Assembly: GCA_030762895.1 (NCBI GenBank)
Contig: CM061065.1
Location: forward strand, 73,235,676 to 73,299,675
Source: Sophora flavescens
Lineage: Eukaryota; Streptophyta; Magnoliopsida; Fabales; Fabaceae
Reading direction: 5' to 3'
DNA: 64,000 bases
Below the pieces are notes generated by a model. It worked only from the letters and a program-made list of their open reading frames with translations, was not told where the DNA came from and did not search any database. The stretch's first letter is position 1, and every line of letters begins with the position of its first letter. Below are positions 24,201 to 30,955 of the stretch, in pieces. Made by a program: the position numbers and the translations under genes.

Positions 24201-27200
24201 TTTGGTCTTTCTGTATTTTCAAGTCAGTGACTGTTATTAAATAATGTCTGTATTTTAATCTTATGCCAAATTACAGAAGCTTCTTTTAATGATTTATTTG
24301 CTTTATTTTTCTAGCTTGCAAGTTATTGTAACAGATGTGGATGTGATTTTGCATGTTGACTAGACTGATTTCTAGACTTCTACCAAACAGCATAAGATTT
24401 TAGAGTTTCGGGTTCCCTGGCATGGTACGATAATGACACTTTCAGGGTGAATTGATTGCAGTTTGATCCTGGCACCCTCTCAAGTCTCAATATTACAATT
24501 AAATTAAATCCTAACACAATGTATTGATCATTGGTGAATCTATGCTTATTTCTTTATCATACTTTAAGCCTAAAGGGAATTTTTGTGACACAGAGGTGGT
24601 GAGGTACAAATGAACCCATTCATTTGCATGATACTTATCTTGATTTGTTTTTCATGTTTTCTTTACCTTGTGCATGCTAATAGCCATAATCATATTTCAA
24701 CCTGTTGAAACTTGCTTGAAATTTTGTTACTTTTGAGCAAAATGGATTTGGCTTAGCAAAATATCAAATCTCATGATGCTGGCGATTCCTTTAATATTTT
24801 CCAGGACTTTGAAGTTTCTAATTCTAGTTCATTTCTGTTCATGCAGAAGACAGGTCTTTTGGATATCAAAACAGATATTACAGTTGGTGATGGAAGATGC
24901 TATTGATGATTGGCTCTTGAGGGAGATTCATTGGCTCAGGAAAGAGGATACTATTGCCCAAGGGATTCGGTGGGTCCAAGATGTAAGGATGTAGCCAAAA
25001 TTTAAACATCTTTAACTGGGATCTTGTTTTCAAACTCAAATAATTTCTAATGCAAATTAATAGTATCACACACTGACACACTGTTTAATCGATCTTGGTT
25101 CCGCGTATCGCGCTTTATCGGGTGAGAGCAAGCAGGCCCAAAAGAAAGATGAGAACCTGCCTACAAGATGTAGGTGCCATTTGTGGCAAAAGCGAGGAAC
25201 GAGTGCCTTAAAGCGGAGAAGGAAAACCGCACCCTTGTCTAACGGATTGGGCTAAGAGAAGGGGAAGAGTTAGTCTTTCTGCCATCGATTACAGGCAAAG
25301 CACTTTGTGAGCATATATCTCTGGTCATCCCTTTCATTTGAATTAGGAATCTCACATCCCGATCTCCTTTTCCGCCTTTCCTGTCTTTGTTAGTCTTTAA
25401 CCTTCTCTTAAGTCAGCCTAACAATAAGAAAGAGGGGGTTCCCCCCGAACCCCCCTGTCGACTGGCAGGACTGGTTACTTAGAGCATTCCCCTCAGCTAA
25501 CTTCACTCACTTGAAAGCTTGAAAGAGGTCTTCCCTAGAATCTATATAATAAGGCATTCATGAGCTTACCTGTAACCTGTAACTGGACTAACCTCGCCTT
25601 GCCCTAACTCTGCTCTGGACAGCTTCTTGCTCTCTCTATTTACTTTAAAAGCGGATTAGCCGACTTTGACTTCTAGGGCTTGAAGCCTTCTCTTCTCGCT
25701 CATTCCCGACTAATGGCAACCTTCACTAGTCCGGTATTCTATTTTTGAACCAACTTCAATTTCAACCCTCATCAAATCCAGATACCAATCCAATGAGTTC
25801 GATCCATTAGGTTCTTCGATTTGTTCAGAAAAGAAACGAGAGACAAGAAAACATCTTTGATTACGATTAAAAAGAAAAATCTCAAATAGACCAAGATCCA
25901 ATTTGGTCATTTCTTGGTGAACATAATCTGAAATAATCTCTTGATCCCTTCATTTATGTGCCAGAATAAAGAGAGATTTGGTAGGAAAGTGGAAGAGACT
26001 TTTTTGTATATTAAAATCAAAGGGAGTGGGAAAGCTGCAGTAATTCTTTGGAAAAGCCCGGTTCTCTTTGTCTTCGAGCTTTCATTCCTCAATCCACTGT
26101 TTCGTTCCTTCATATACCTCCCCACCAATAGATAGAGACAAATGGGAATAACCGAACCACGTCTACAAAATGCCAGTACCATGCAGCTGCTTCAAAGCCA
26201 ACGTGATGCTCCTTGGTCAGATGAGGCTGTCAATAGTCTGGTTAAATAACCATTTCCCCATCTGATGTGAGCATCTAGAGCCCTGGATTGTTGTAGAGAC
26301 TGTTTGTTAGTAGATACCTTGACTGGACTAAATATGTTTCTCACCTAAATACTATAGAGAAGCCATATAAAGAATCTTGTACCATAGCAAGAGAAAGGAT
26401 AGAGGAGCCTTTTAAAAATCTGAGCATTCTTATCTGGCTTGTTAGAAAGGAAAAAGGTCCCCCTTAAAAATCTTACAGTTATCTCTTTTTAGCTCAGATG
26501 GATGTAACTCTCTGCAGCCAAAAATAAAATTATAAAATATTTGCCATTGGTTTGTGGTAATGATTCTTGTTGTCTACTTGCTCTTGCAGATCCTCTGGCC
26601 TGGTGGTACATTTTTCTTATTAGTCGGTGGCAGCAGAATTGATCAAAAGCCTTTACAAACATTAAGTGAATCTGGTGGAATTAAACTCACTAAATCAGAG
26701 TCAGGGTCTTTTGAGCAACAGCTTGAGGCGGCACGTAGAGCAAGTGATGTCAAGAAACTGCTCTTTGGTTAGTGCTATTTTCTGTTGAGTCCTATGTTGA
26801 TTCATTTAAGATGCGATGGGATTATGGATATTCTTCCACTTTTGATTTTTTTTTTTTAAATTTGAAAGTAACTTCATAGAGAGGGTCTGGTTAGAGTTGG
26901 TTGCAAACTGTATGAGGTAGTTGGTCCAAGTTATGGATTTAGTTATACACTTTACCCTCTATTATTGTACTGGGAATTCTTCTTCCAAACAAAATATTGT
27001 TATCCTTTTCTTTCAGTTTTACTTTAATTCTTAACGATTTTTGTGTTAAAATCTTTTACTTGTTTCTTAAATTTCTTTCTTAGGGCTTGTTGTTACTCTA
27101 GTAATGAACAGAATTTTAGATTCCAATCCAGTTCATAGTATTTTTGAATTTCCGGAGACTTAGATGTATATCATTTTATTTGTATGGTTGTGGAGTTTTT

Positions 27201-28079
27201 CTGGCCATCAATATAGTTTTGGTTATTTGAAAATGTAATTGAAGAATTTTGGGCACTGTTTCTCCAACCATCAGAAAAAGTGAAAGGAAACATGTTATGA
27301 TGGGTGTCACTAATTACTTGAACTTCATGATTTAGTTCTAGTTTTGGTTTTCCTGCAAAGTTATGGGCTTATGGCATTTTTTCTGAAGAACGTCTTTGAA
27401 TGTTATGATATTTTATGTTCTTTATATGGTCTTTTGAAGCAAGTGATAGTTGAAGTGAATAGCATTTCCATTCACAGAATTTACATCACCACACTTTAAC
27501 ATATAAAGTTGCCTCTATTTTTCTCAGATGGTGCTCCAGCAGCCTTAGTCAGCTTAATCGGGCAGAAACAGTACAAACGTTGTGCCAGCGATATATATTA
27601 TTTCAGTCAGGTTAAAGCTCTTTCTCATTGTTGTATTCATTCACTTGGGTGCGTCTGGAAGAGCTTATAGAAAGCTTATTTGAACTTATGAGAATAGCTT
27701 ATACAAATAATTTGTGAAAATAGTTTATGACCTTTCTATAAGCTTTTTTAGCTTATTTTAATAAGCTTGTCAGAGAAGCTTATGAAAATAAGTTGTTTTT
27801 AGTTTATTTGAAAAAAAAACTTATTGAATAAATGTTTAATTAAGCTGTTTGCAGAATTGCTGACTTCTTTCTTCTGTTTGTTCTAGTTTTGTTTTGTCTA
27901 CTTGCACAATTTGTTTTTCTTCTAAACTAACAATAATACTAATTTTATTGTAGTCTTCTATATGTGTGAAGCAACTTGCTTATGCAATCTTTGAACTTCT
28001 ACTTATATCCATCTTCCCTGAGATGCGGAATGTTGTAATCAGTGTTCATGAGCATATGCATGTTCACCAACCTGTATAG
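1..28079 (+). CDS. Sorting-nexin-like PXA-PX-Nexin_C protein, 13 visible exons, 5' incomplete
   Basis: Plant proteins of this family bind phosphoinositides and act on endosomal membranes. They carry an N-terminal PXA domain, a PX domain and a C-terminal Nexin_C domain. I read exons 1-61, 148-287, 1760-2393, 3417-3516, 3974-4118, 4229-4297, 4428-4473, 23038-23504, 24108-24187, 24847-24982, 26590-26767, 27528-27610 and 27954-28079. All introns have GT-AG ends, and codon phase is kept across every junction except at 3417-3516, which is one base short. Visible motifs are LISPESEYK and REAQCPVIRSIAREI (PXA end), FERLHRHLKDIPNY and RCIQLDKYLQ (PX), and RRQVFWISKQILQL and GIRWVQDILWP (Nexin_C). The stop is TAG at 28077-28079. 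The N-terminus lies outside the window. The family call is from remembered conservation, not a search. Confidence 0.88.
288..1759 (+). other. Intron, no recognised insert
   Basis: AT-rich intron of 1.47 kb that begins GTATGT and ends CAG before GTATATCAATG. It holds a purine-rich stretch (about 697-720) and T-rich tracts near 1380. I see no coding homology, terminal repeats or target duplication in it. Confidence 0.7.
1760..2393 (+). CDS. Long exon: end of PXA region and acidic/Ser-rich linker
   Basis: The exon encodes about 211 residues. It opens with YINELIESLLLVLND, the end of the PXA region, followed by a low-complexity stretch (MGGGDESTTTQNQ), the conserved block WAQILEAATQRRTEVLMPEN with LWAKGKNYKRRENK, then a Ser/Asp-rich linker that ends KLRCR before the PX domain. 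The TSWM..ADWAQ arrangement and the basic LWAKGKNYK block are typical of plant PXA-PX proteins. The donor is GT at 2394. The reading frame past that point (VCTFYCQTYEL) is intron. Confidence 0.85.
2394..3416 (+). other. Intron, AT-rich, no recognised insert
   Basis: The 1.02 kb intron lies between donor GGTATGCA and acceptor TACACTGCAG. Two loosely similar stretches (about 2605-2720 and 2840-2960, both with 'tttttacagtttcaac/ttttttacattgtcaacc' and 'ttataataa..accttaa') suggest an old degenerate duplication. No coding potential is visible. Confidence 0.6.
3417..3516 (+). pseudogene. PX-domain first exon with a one-base frameshift
   Basis: The exon reads VIGAYFEKLGSKSFAVYSVA then VTDGLEKLGL and a TAA stop. 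One frame over, the same bases give KTWFVKR directly before donor GTAGAAGG. That is the conserved PX core, and it joins in phase to RYRNFERLH of the next exon. The exon is 100 bases long, but 101 are needed to keep phase between flanking exons that both read correctly. The disruption therefore falls just before the basic RR-Y motif that binds the phosphoinositide. Either this allele is a null or the base is a sequencing error. Confidence 0.75.
3517..3973 (+). other. Intron inside the PX domain, no recognised insert
   Basis: A 457-base intron that begins GTAGAAGG and ends CATTCAG. No repeat or coding homology was recognised. Confidence 0.6.
3974..4473 (+). CDS. Three exons completing the PX domain
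   Basis: Exon 3974-4118 encodes YRNFERLHRHLKDIPNY, LRLPPKRIFSSSTED and RCIQLDKYLQ: the PX basic motif, the proline-rich PPK loop and the C-terminal helix. Exon 4229-4297 encodes DLLSISNVAEQHEVWDFLSV. Exon 4428-4473 encodes NYSFGKSSSMMRTLA and ends in the first base of a Val codon that is completed 18.5 kb downstream at 23038. Phases agree at each junction. The MFHIYICA start seen just upstream of 3974 is intronic. Confidence 0.87.
5275..5478 (-). repeat. LTR-retrotransposon leader-like repeat with primer-binding-site sequence
   Basis: The stretch reads from 'gggcctaactcagtccc' to 'ggatagctttgatacca'. On the minus strand its end is TGGTATCAAAGC, close to the initiator-Met tRNA primer-binding site of Copia elements, and it lies directly against the LTR at 5479-5689. 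The text 'aatgtgggacttgggt..cacgcgcagcac' resembles a dispersed plant repeat that I recognise only by pattern. It encodes no protein. Confidence 0.5.
5479..5689 (-). repeat. LTR of Copia element 1 (only copy seen)
   Basis: The 211-bp sequence begins TG and ends CA on the plus strand (TGTTATGATTC to CTATCACA). It is followed on its pol side by a purine tract in minus orientation (GCGGAGGG). No partner LTR was found near 20790. Confidence 0.65.
5702..9469 (-). pseudogene. Copia gag-pol polyprotein, decayed (element 1)
   Basis: From right to left: gag with EYDSL and LLLAQE and a damaged zinc knuckle (CQLCRKFGHDALRAG, last Cys lost) near 9130; protease core WYPDSGASHHVT near 8930; integrase with LQTDWDGEF and CPHTHHQNGVVERKHRHIVE near 8000-8110; a Pro/Ser-rich linker 7250-7560; RT with DVNNAFLNGDLEEEVYMEQP near 6890-6950 and YVDDIIITG near 6660-6690; and RNase H/C-terminus with WWAKKQTVVAHSSTEAEY and TKHMELDLFFVRE at 5702-6112. 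Frames shift at least near 6100, 6800, 7100, 7850 and 8450. It belongs to the same subfamily as element 2. Confidence 0.85.
9470..9689 (+). repeat. 5' LTR of Copia element 2
   Basis: Begins TGTTAGTGAGTATGAATAG and ends TCTGTTTCTAATA. It contains a TATA-like 'gctattataaatagc' at about 9570-9584 and a CT-rich 3' part. It matches 14343-14562 over its full 220 bases. Confidence 0.9.
9690..9701 (+). other. Primer-binding site (initiator-Met tRNA type), element 2
   Basis: TGGTATCTAGAG follows the LTR with no gap. It is close to TGGTATCAGAGC, the usual complement of plant initiator tRNA-Met in Copia elements. Confidence 0.75.
9719..14232 (+). pseudogene. Copia gag-pol polyprotein, nearly full length but broken (element 2)
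   Basis: The start is ATG 9719 (MAFATETDPPPPPPPALSQS). An in-frame TGA at 9866-9868 sits where CGA is expected. The gag zinc knuckle ECQICHRTNHTADNCYYRF (CX2CX4HX4C) is intact but in another frame at 10621-10680, so gag has frameshifts on both sides. Then follow protease MWYVDSGATHHVTSD (10994), integrase zinc HCRLGH and CTACCFGKSH, integrase core WLFLLKQKSE, FQTDWGGEF and HHQNGSVERKHRH (11530-12080), RT KWVFRIKENPDG (12918), frameshifts near 13020 and 13255, YVDDIIVTG near 13352, and RNase H with DADWAADTDDRRS and WWSRKQTLVAQSS, ending at TGA 14230-14232. Not functional as read. Confidence 0.88.
14343..14562 (+). repeat. 3' LTR of Copia element 2
   Basis: A 220-bp copy of the 5' LTR, followed by CTCGG, the right-hand target duplication, and then by gag of element 1 on the minus strand. 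Confidence 0.9.
14583..14824 (-). repeat. Left LTR (3' LTR by transcription) of Copia element 3
   Basis: Begins TGTAGAAATAATTTGTC and ends AAAATATCTACA. It is 242 bases and matches 20078-20318 nearly base for base. Confidence 0.92.
14832..15396 (-). pseudogene. RNase H / C-terminus of Copia element 3 pol
   Basis: On the minus strand it reads KILRYLKGTQEKGLFF, YTDADWAGSITDRKSTLGYC, TFVWGNLVTWRSKKQNVVSR, QLYCDNKAAISIAHNPV and DRTKHVEIDKHFIKEKLEEG, ending near 14832. This is the typical Copia RNase H end. The upstream pol text is at 16098 onward, separated by the hAT-like insert. The longer reading frame that continues into 15539 is a chance fusion with that insert. Confidence 0.85.
15397..16089 (+). 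mobile_element. hAT-like non-autonomous element, 8-bp TSD CCTCTAAG
   Basis: A 693-bp insert flanked by perfect CCTCTAAG duplications (15389-15396 and 16090-16097). Its ends are inverted: CTATGAAGCACCGATA on the left, and CTATGATGCACAGATA on the reverse strand of the right end. The subterminal regions are packed with GATAC/GTATC-type words (15410-15500 and 16020-16080), as expected for hAT transposase binding regions. No transposase is encoded. An 8-bp TSD and short TIRs are hAT hallmarks. Strand is arbitrary. Confidence 0.85.
16098..20054 (-). pseudogene. Copia element 3 gag-pol, decayed
   Basis: Right to left: gag begins at 20054 with a Ser/Thr/Gly/Gln-rich tail of 13-residue-like repeats (TSGDNQRPTKATSTSGGNQQ), then HKLNGKNYVEWSKSV and a stop near 19793; gag core LINSTDPIIGKPFMFLPTTR and zinc knuckle WCDHCKRLWHTRETCWKLHG near 19140-19170; a protease region near 18750-18850 (LADGSLATVAGKG); integrase HCRLGHPNVQYLRHLFP, VWGPSRISTISGKRW and TPQQNGVAERKNKHLL (17900-18480); RT pieces LDVKNAVLNGDLVEVVYMEP (about 16700) and LGMEVARSKRGIVVSQRKY (about 16350). 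It is broken by stops between pieces. Confidence 0.85.
20065..20077 (-). other. Primer-binding site of Copia element 3
   Basis: On the minus strand TGGTATCAGAGCC directly follows the 5' LTR, the standard initiator-Met tRNA complement. Confidence 0.85.
20078..20318 (-). repeat. Right LTR (5' LTR by transcription) of Copia element 3
   Basis: A 241-bp partner of 14583-14824, followed by the TSD CAAGA at 20319-20323. Confidence 0.92.
20324..20790 (-). pseudogene. N-terminal gag of Copia element 1, displaced by element 3
   Basis: On the minus strand it reads EDNFLLWKQ, then after one shift EPIIKTHQLHRFLV, RYLSESDRLVGTLNPKYTRW, HNHFQSKTRARARML and VDALYSIGDPVSDQEQIDV. This is the retrotransposon gag (UBN2-type) pattern, with LNPKYTRWE and the DQEQID block. 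It runs straight into the TSD (CAAGA) of element 3, and its continuation is at 14563-14582 and 9469. Confidence 0.8.
20791..21004. other. Unassigned repeat debris between element 1 and the hAT-like element
   Basis: Text such as 'attaagagaacaggataca' and 'ctggtttgcggaaatacaag' resembles LTR or leader sequence of another retrotransposon, but no partner copy is visible. The last bases, CCCCATAG (20997-21004), form the left half of an imperfect 8-bp target duplication. Confidence 0.3.
21506..22501. mobile_element. Mutator-like non-autonomous element nested in the hAT-like element
   Basis: It is flanked by a perfect 10-bp direct repeat TTATAGTTAT (21496-21505 and 22502-22511). The imperfect inverted ends share TAATTTGACACAA (left 'gtgctaatttgacacaa', right reverse 'atgataatttgacacaa'), followed by GC-richer parts with 'gctacagta' near both ends. 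A 9-11 bp TSD suggests a Mutator-like element. The interior is almost entirely the minisatellite at 21640-22385. Confidence 0.55.
21640..22385. repeat. Minisatellite, two interleaved unit types
   Basis: Repeated units contain 'ttcaccagatatttgcacat', 'acttaaccaaaaaatttatt' and 'tcaaaaaaacccattcacca', with an optional 'gataatgaactgaattcacc' block. About eight to ten units of roughly 55-90 bases, with small variations. Frames read through it (for example around 21907-22146) are repeat artefacts. Confidence 0.85.
22709..23037 (+). other. End of the large intron
   Basis: Pyrimidine-rich intron sequence that ends in TATTGGCAG, the acceptor for exon 23038. No mobile element was recognised. A reading frame opening at 22812 is intron joined to the exon and is not a start. 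Confidence 0.6.
23038..23504 (+). CDS. Exon encoding the linker between PX and Nexin_C
   Basis: It reads VNVDDAVDDIVRQFKGVSDD and LKRKVVGP, which is conserved in plant PX-Nexin_C proteins, followed by an acidic, Ser-rich, poorly conserved stretch (SWNADEMDKSMSRKIASESV, EDSEWHSDNELSSKD) that ends GVPPE. The acceptor is CAG at 23035-23037 and the donor GT at 23505. Phase is kept with both neighbours. Confidence 0.87.
23505..24107 (+). other. Intron, no recognised insert
   Basis: A 603-base intron from GTCTGTGTAG to TTTTGCAG. Nothing distinctive was seen. Confidence 0.6.
24108..24982 (+). CDS. Two exons starting the Nexin_C domain
   Basis: Exon 24108-24187 encodes WTPPNVTVPILNLVDNIFQL and KKRGWL with a split Arg codon. 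Exon 24847-24982 encodes RQVFWISKQILQLVMEDAID, DWLLREIHWLRKEDTIAQGI and RWVQD. This is the diagnostic Nexin_C core of plant sorting-nexin-like proteins. The 659-base intron between them (24188-24846) shows no insert. Confidence 0.9.
25083..26224 (-). mobile_element. Mitochondrial DNA insert (NUMT) in an intron
   Basis: The stretch has a base composition unlike the AT-rich introns around it: G/C runs such as 'aggcccaaaagaaagatgag' and 'ccccccgaaccccc'. Its right end is the reverse complement of plant mitochondrial cox3 (26110-26223). The bases downstream of the cox3 stop (left on this strand) look like plant mitochondrial intergenic DNA. Borders are approximate: left where AT-rich intron gives way to 'gatcttggttccgcgtatcg', right where cox3 similarity stops. 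No target duplication is evident, as expected for end-joining. Confidence 0.75.
26110..26223 (-). pseudogene. cox3: 3' end of mitochondrial cox3 (cytochrome c oxidase subunit III)
   Basis: On the minus strand it reads LTKEHHVGFEAAAWYWHFVD, then VVRLFPFVSIYWWGGI and TGA at 26110-26112. This is the last transmembrane helix of COX3, a core subunit of mitochondrial complex IV. Two codons are in the unedited state: CGG (26152-26154) where plant COX3 protein has Trp, and CCA (26143-26145) where it has Leu. The copy therefore came from DNA, not from edited RNA. Only about 37 codons remain, without a promoter. Confidence 0.88.
26590..28079 (+). CDS. Three C-terminal exons of the sorting-nexin-like gene
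   Basis: Exon 26590-26767 encodes ILWPGGTFFLLVGGSRID, a variable stretch, then SFEQQLEAARRASDVKKLLF. Exon 27528-27610 encodes DGAPAALVSLIGQKQYKRCA and SDIYYFSQ. Exon 27954-28079 encodes SSICVKQLAYAIFELLLISI, FPEMRNVVISVHEHMHVHQP and V, then stop. These form the end of the Nexin_C domain. Intron phases match. The length past FPE is usual for the family. Confidence 0.88.
26768..27527 (+). other. Intron, no recognised insert
   Basis: A 760-base intron from GTTAGTGC to TTTCTCAG. T-rich, with no identifiable element. Confidence 0.6.
27645..27850. repeat. MITE-like sequence rich in AGCTTAT/ATAAGCT words
   Basis: Within the last intron, 'gagcttatagaaagcttatt', 'agcttattttaataagctt' and 'cagagaagcttatgaaaata' form several inverted pairs that could fold back. 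Dispersed plant repeats starting 'ggtgcgt.tgg' have this character. No target duplication could be defined, so the type is uncertain. Confidence 0.4.
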
Positions 28080-29040
28080 GGTTCCTTATCACCAACCAGT
28101 CAGAGTGGCCTGCTTATGTTCAAAATCAGATAATGAGATTGGGAAGACCATTTTTTTGTAGTATGGTGCCATTGTTTTATGGCTTTACTGGCTAGTAGTT
28201 ATTTTATAAGCCAAAACAGGAGCCATGATTGATGGTTTTTTCCCTCTTGGGAAATAATTTTGTAAACTTGGATTGTGTACAGAAGCAATCATTTTTGTGG
28301 AATCATTGTTCATCATCTACTGAATGTTCTTTGTTGGTTCATCTAGCTGACCCTCTATTTCTTTATTTGTTTTTCTTTTGTCTTTTCTGGAACTATTCTT
28401 GCTCTGGCTCAGCTTAACAGATTTCATCAAGAGCACTATTATTTATGCATTAGAAATGAACATCCACACCATATAAATATACTTTACACACTTCACTTCA
28501 TTTTTCCTGTCTCATCTATTCACTCAATCCAATAAAAATCGAACTTCCATACGTGGGCAGTTTGGTAGATTTAAGTTGTTCAAAAAGTCTTTTAGGTTTA
28601 TTAAGTGATAAGTTATGTGATATCATTTTAAAAAAAAATTGGAAAAAAAACATCATAAGATCTTCAGTATTGTCTTCCTCGTATTTTTTCTTTCATAAAC
28701 TTTTCCCTCTATTTTTTCATCGGCTATCCTAAACATGTATTCATCCCAAAATAACATACTTTACATAATTTCAGAAATAGTTTAGTTTGATTTATATTAT
28801 AATTATAATATTTCACACAATTACAAAATTTTCACCATTTCTTTCTCAAAATCTTAAAATTAAGTAAAAAAAACTAAAATAATATAACATTTTTATAATT
28901 ACAAGTGAAAACCAATGTTATTAAAACCGGATCGGATGGTTGGATTGGACTGGCAGGTCGGAACGGTTCAACCGAAAAACGAATTTCGTTGTCGTGCTTC
29001 GTTACTGTGCATTAGATCTTAGGTTGTCAAGGGATGGTCT
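28080..29040. other. 3' flank of the sorting-nexin-like gene
   Basis: This probably includes the 3' UTR (ATAAA-like words near 28200-28230). It is otherwise AT-rich with no coding homology. A GC-richer patch at 28925-28980 ('accggatcggatgg', 'cggttcaaccg') resembles the end of a dispersed repeat. Confidence 0.45.
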
Positions 29041-29049
29041 TTGAAAATA

Positions 29050-29422
29050 GACTAAACCCCCAATTTGGTCCCTGAGAAAAACACTCGGGTCTGAAATAGT
29101 CCCTATCCAAAAAAAACTATTCATTTAGTCCTTAAGAATGTGTTTACCGGGACAGATTGGTCCATCCGTGAGTTGATCACCTTTGACCGCAGGTTACCAG
29201 CTTACGTGGCCCACGTTTTTGCTGACGTGTCAGTATTCATTTCTCACATGGCTGCCACCGTGGAAATGGGCCAAAATGGTCCCTTACAAAATTCATATGA
29301 GACAGATTAGTCTCTCTTGGAATTGCAGAGTATGTAGTATGCGTTCCTTGCAGAGTCTGTAAAATCGACGTCGAAGCTCTCATGCAGATTCCAACCCTTC
29401 GTTCTATAAGCTTTGTCAACAA
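29050..29422 (+). repeat. Left terminal inverted repeat of the Pack-MULE
   Basis: 373 bases, inverted-identical to 31249-31611 apart from scattered differences and small indels. The outer 280 bases are typical non-coding MULE TIR ('ggtccctgagaaaaacactc', 'gctgacgtgtcagtattcat'). The inner end, from about 29360, is coding-like receptor-kinase sequence and is present in both TIRs. Confidence 0.9.
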
Positions 29423-29452
29423 CTTCTCAGGTCCAATGCCAGAATTCAACAA
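29360..29452 (+). pseudogene. LRR exon fragment of a pollen-receptor-kinase-like gene
   Basis: On the plus strand it reads KIDVEALMQIPTLRSISFV then NNFSGPMPEFNK, followed by GTATAT, a plausible donor. The pattern IP.LRSISF.NN.F.GP.PEFNK is the leucine-rich-repeat signature of plant pollen receptor-like kinases (PRK family). Only one exon end is present. The first two thirds lie inside the TIR and recur in the right TIR. Confidence 0.65.
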
Positions 29453-29667
29453 GGTATATCGACTTTTGTATTCTCAGCTAAGCATATTATAGAAGTTTCA
29501 AAGGAAGTTCTCAACTCGGTACAGTTGGTCAATCCCACTTAAGGCATGCTACTTTAAATATGTAATGTACAAAACTGGAGCTCAGTTTCTTTCCCCTCCC
29601 AGTCCCCACATATTCTGTTACAGAAAATAGAACTTGGGTTAGATCATATAACTTCTATCAAAACATT

Positions 29668-29946
29668 TTAAGCAGTCACCAGATGAGGAGAAGCACGCGG
29701 AAGACCACACGAGTAAGTGACATACTTGACACTATCCATAAGCACGACCACAAAAATCCGCGAGAGTGACTTTGGTGTCATCACGCCATCAACACCAACA
29801 TCTGCGGCTTCTTTGGGATCCACAAGCACTGAAACAACCATGGAAGATTTATTACCATGGAGGTCATTCTGTGAGGTCCTAACATGATCTTGATTATGTT
29901 GATCCGGATCGAAAGCGGATCGGGGAGCCCATGGAGGATTCTTCAT
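29668..29946 (-). pseudogene. C-terminal exon of a bZIP17/28-like gene captured by the Pack-MULE
   Basis: It reads MKNPPWAPRSAFDPDQHN, SMVVSVLVDPKEAADVGVDG, LSRIFVVVLMDSVKYVTYSC and GLPRASPHLVTA, then stop. This C-terminal luminal block is typical of membrane-tethered plant bZIP factors of the bZIP17/28/49 group, which are released from the ER membrane by site-1/site-2 proteolysis in stress. An intron-like gap (29947-30567) separates it from the preceding exon. Confidence 0.75.
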
Positions 29947-30567
29947 TCTCTCGCTCTTGTTAAGAATGGTAGCATTTTGACGGTTTTGCGAGAAATGTTG
30001 GCTACGGATGTTGCTTTGGAACTATAGCTCCGGGAGTTGGAGAGGCATCAAACTGGAAAACTTCGTGCACATGCCAGAACTTAACATTGGCCCTGCATCA
30101 GGGAGTCAAAACATTCAATATATTTTCAATGTTATGTCAGCACCAAAATAAGCAGGCAGATCCTTGAGTTTAGCATAGCTTAGACAAATATGCAACACAG
30201 CAGAAGACAACCAGCAATTAAGATGTCTGCAGGTCATGCTAAAACTTGAGCATGATTGAGAGGTGAACAAAATCAAGATTGTTCTTCAGCTCTTTCATTC
30301 AGCACAGAGACATCACAGACCATTTGCATAGATTATGGCCAAAGACAAGCTTTTTTAGAGGTATAACATTGAGACAAACACACTAGTTAATGACTATTTT
30401 GAAAAAATAAGCACTACTTAAAACAAGCTATCGAACTAGTTTGACAGTCCCAAGGAGTCCAAGTAGTCCATCTGACCGAGTTTGGAAGATCTCTAACAAC
30501 TAAAAGAACTTGTTGCAGAAATACTACGAGACATAATTTCATAATTACCTAACAGCATGGTGAATTT

Positions 30568-30955
30568 TTAATCGAGGGAAAACCAAGGAATGGCAGTGGA
30601 CTTCATATGGTCCTTCAAAGTTTTGGTTGAACCAGAGCCAAGAGCTTTCCTCTGTTCGGCCGAAACCCTATACACATGAGGATGTTGACCCCTATTTCTT
30701 CCAGCTTCAGGAATAGCCAATGATTTAGGAATGGCCAAACCCGTCTCCCTCTTGTCCTTCTTCACCTGATCCGTCCCGAGATGCCACGACTTTCTCATGG
30801 CCAGGATGGAATGAATTATCAGGTTTCCATCAATCTTCACCAATTTATCATTCCTAGGGACATACAAAGAAGCAAGAAGCGGCTCACTGGCATTGCCAGC
30901 ACGAGCAAACTCATTCGAATGTGGGTCTAGCCGTTCATGTAATTCTTCTAATTGT
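30568..30955 (-). pseudogene. Luminal-domain exon of the captured bZIP17/28-like gene
   Basis: It reads QLEELHERLDPHSNEFARAG, NASEPLLASLYVPRNDKLVK, IDGNLIIHSILAMRKSW and LAIPEAGRNRGQHPHVYRVS, ending DHMKSTAIPWFSLD and stop. The VPRNDKLVKIDGNLIIHS block is characteristic of bZIP17/28 luminal domains. It is one frame off from the upstream piece at 30948-31289, which shows a frameshift at about 30955. Confidence 0.72.

Noticed and set aside
25710..25910. 66-aa minus-strand frame in the NUMT as a mitochondrial gene
   Set aside because: I could not match it to a known mitochondrial or plastid protein with confidence.
28925..28980. GC-rich patch as a second TIR element
   Set aside because: No partner end or target duplication found.
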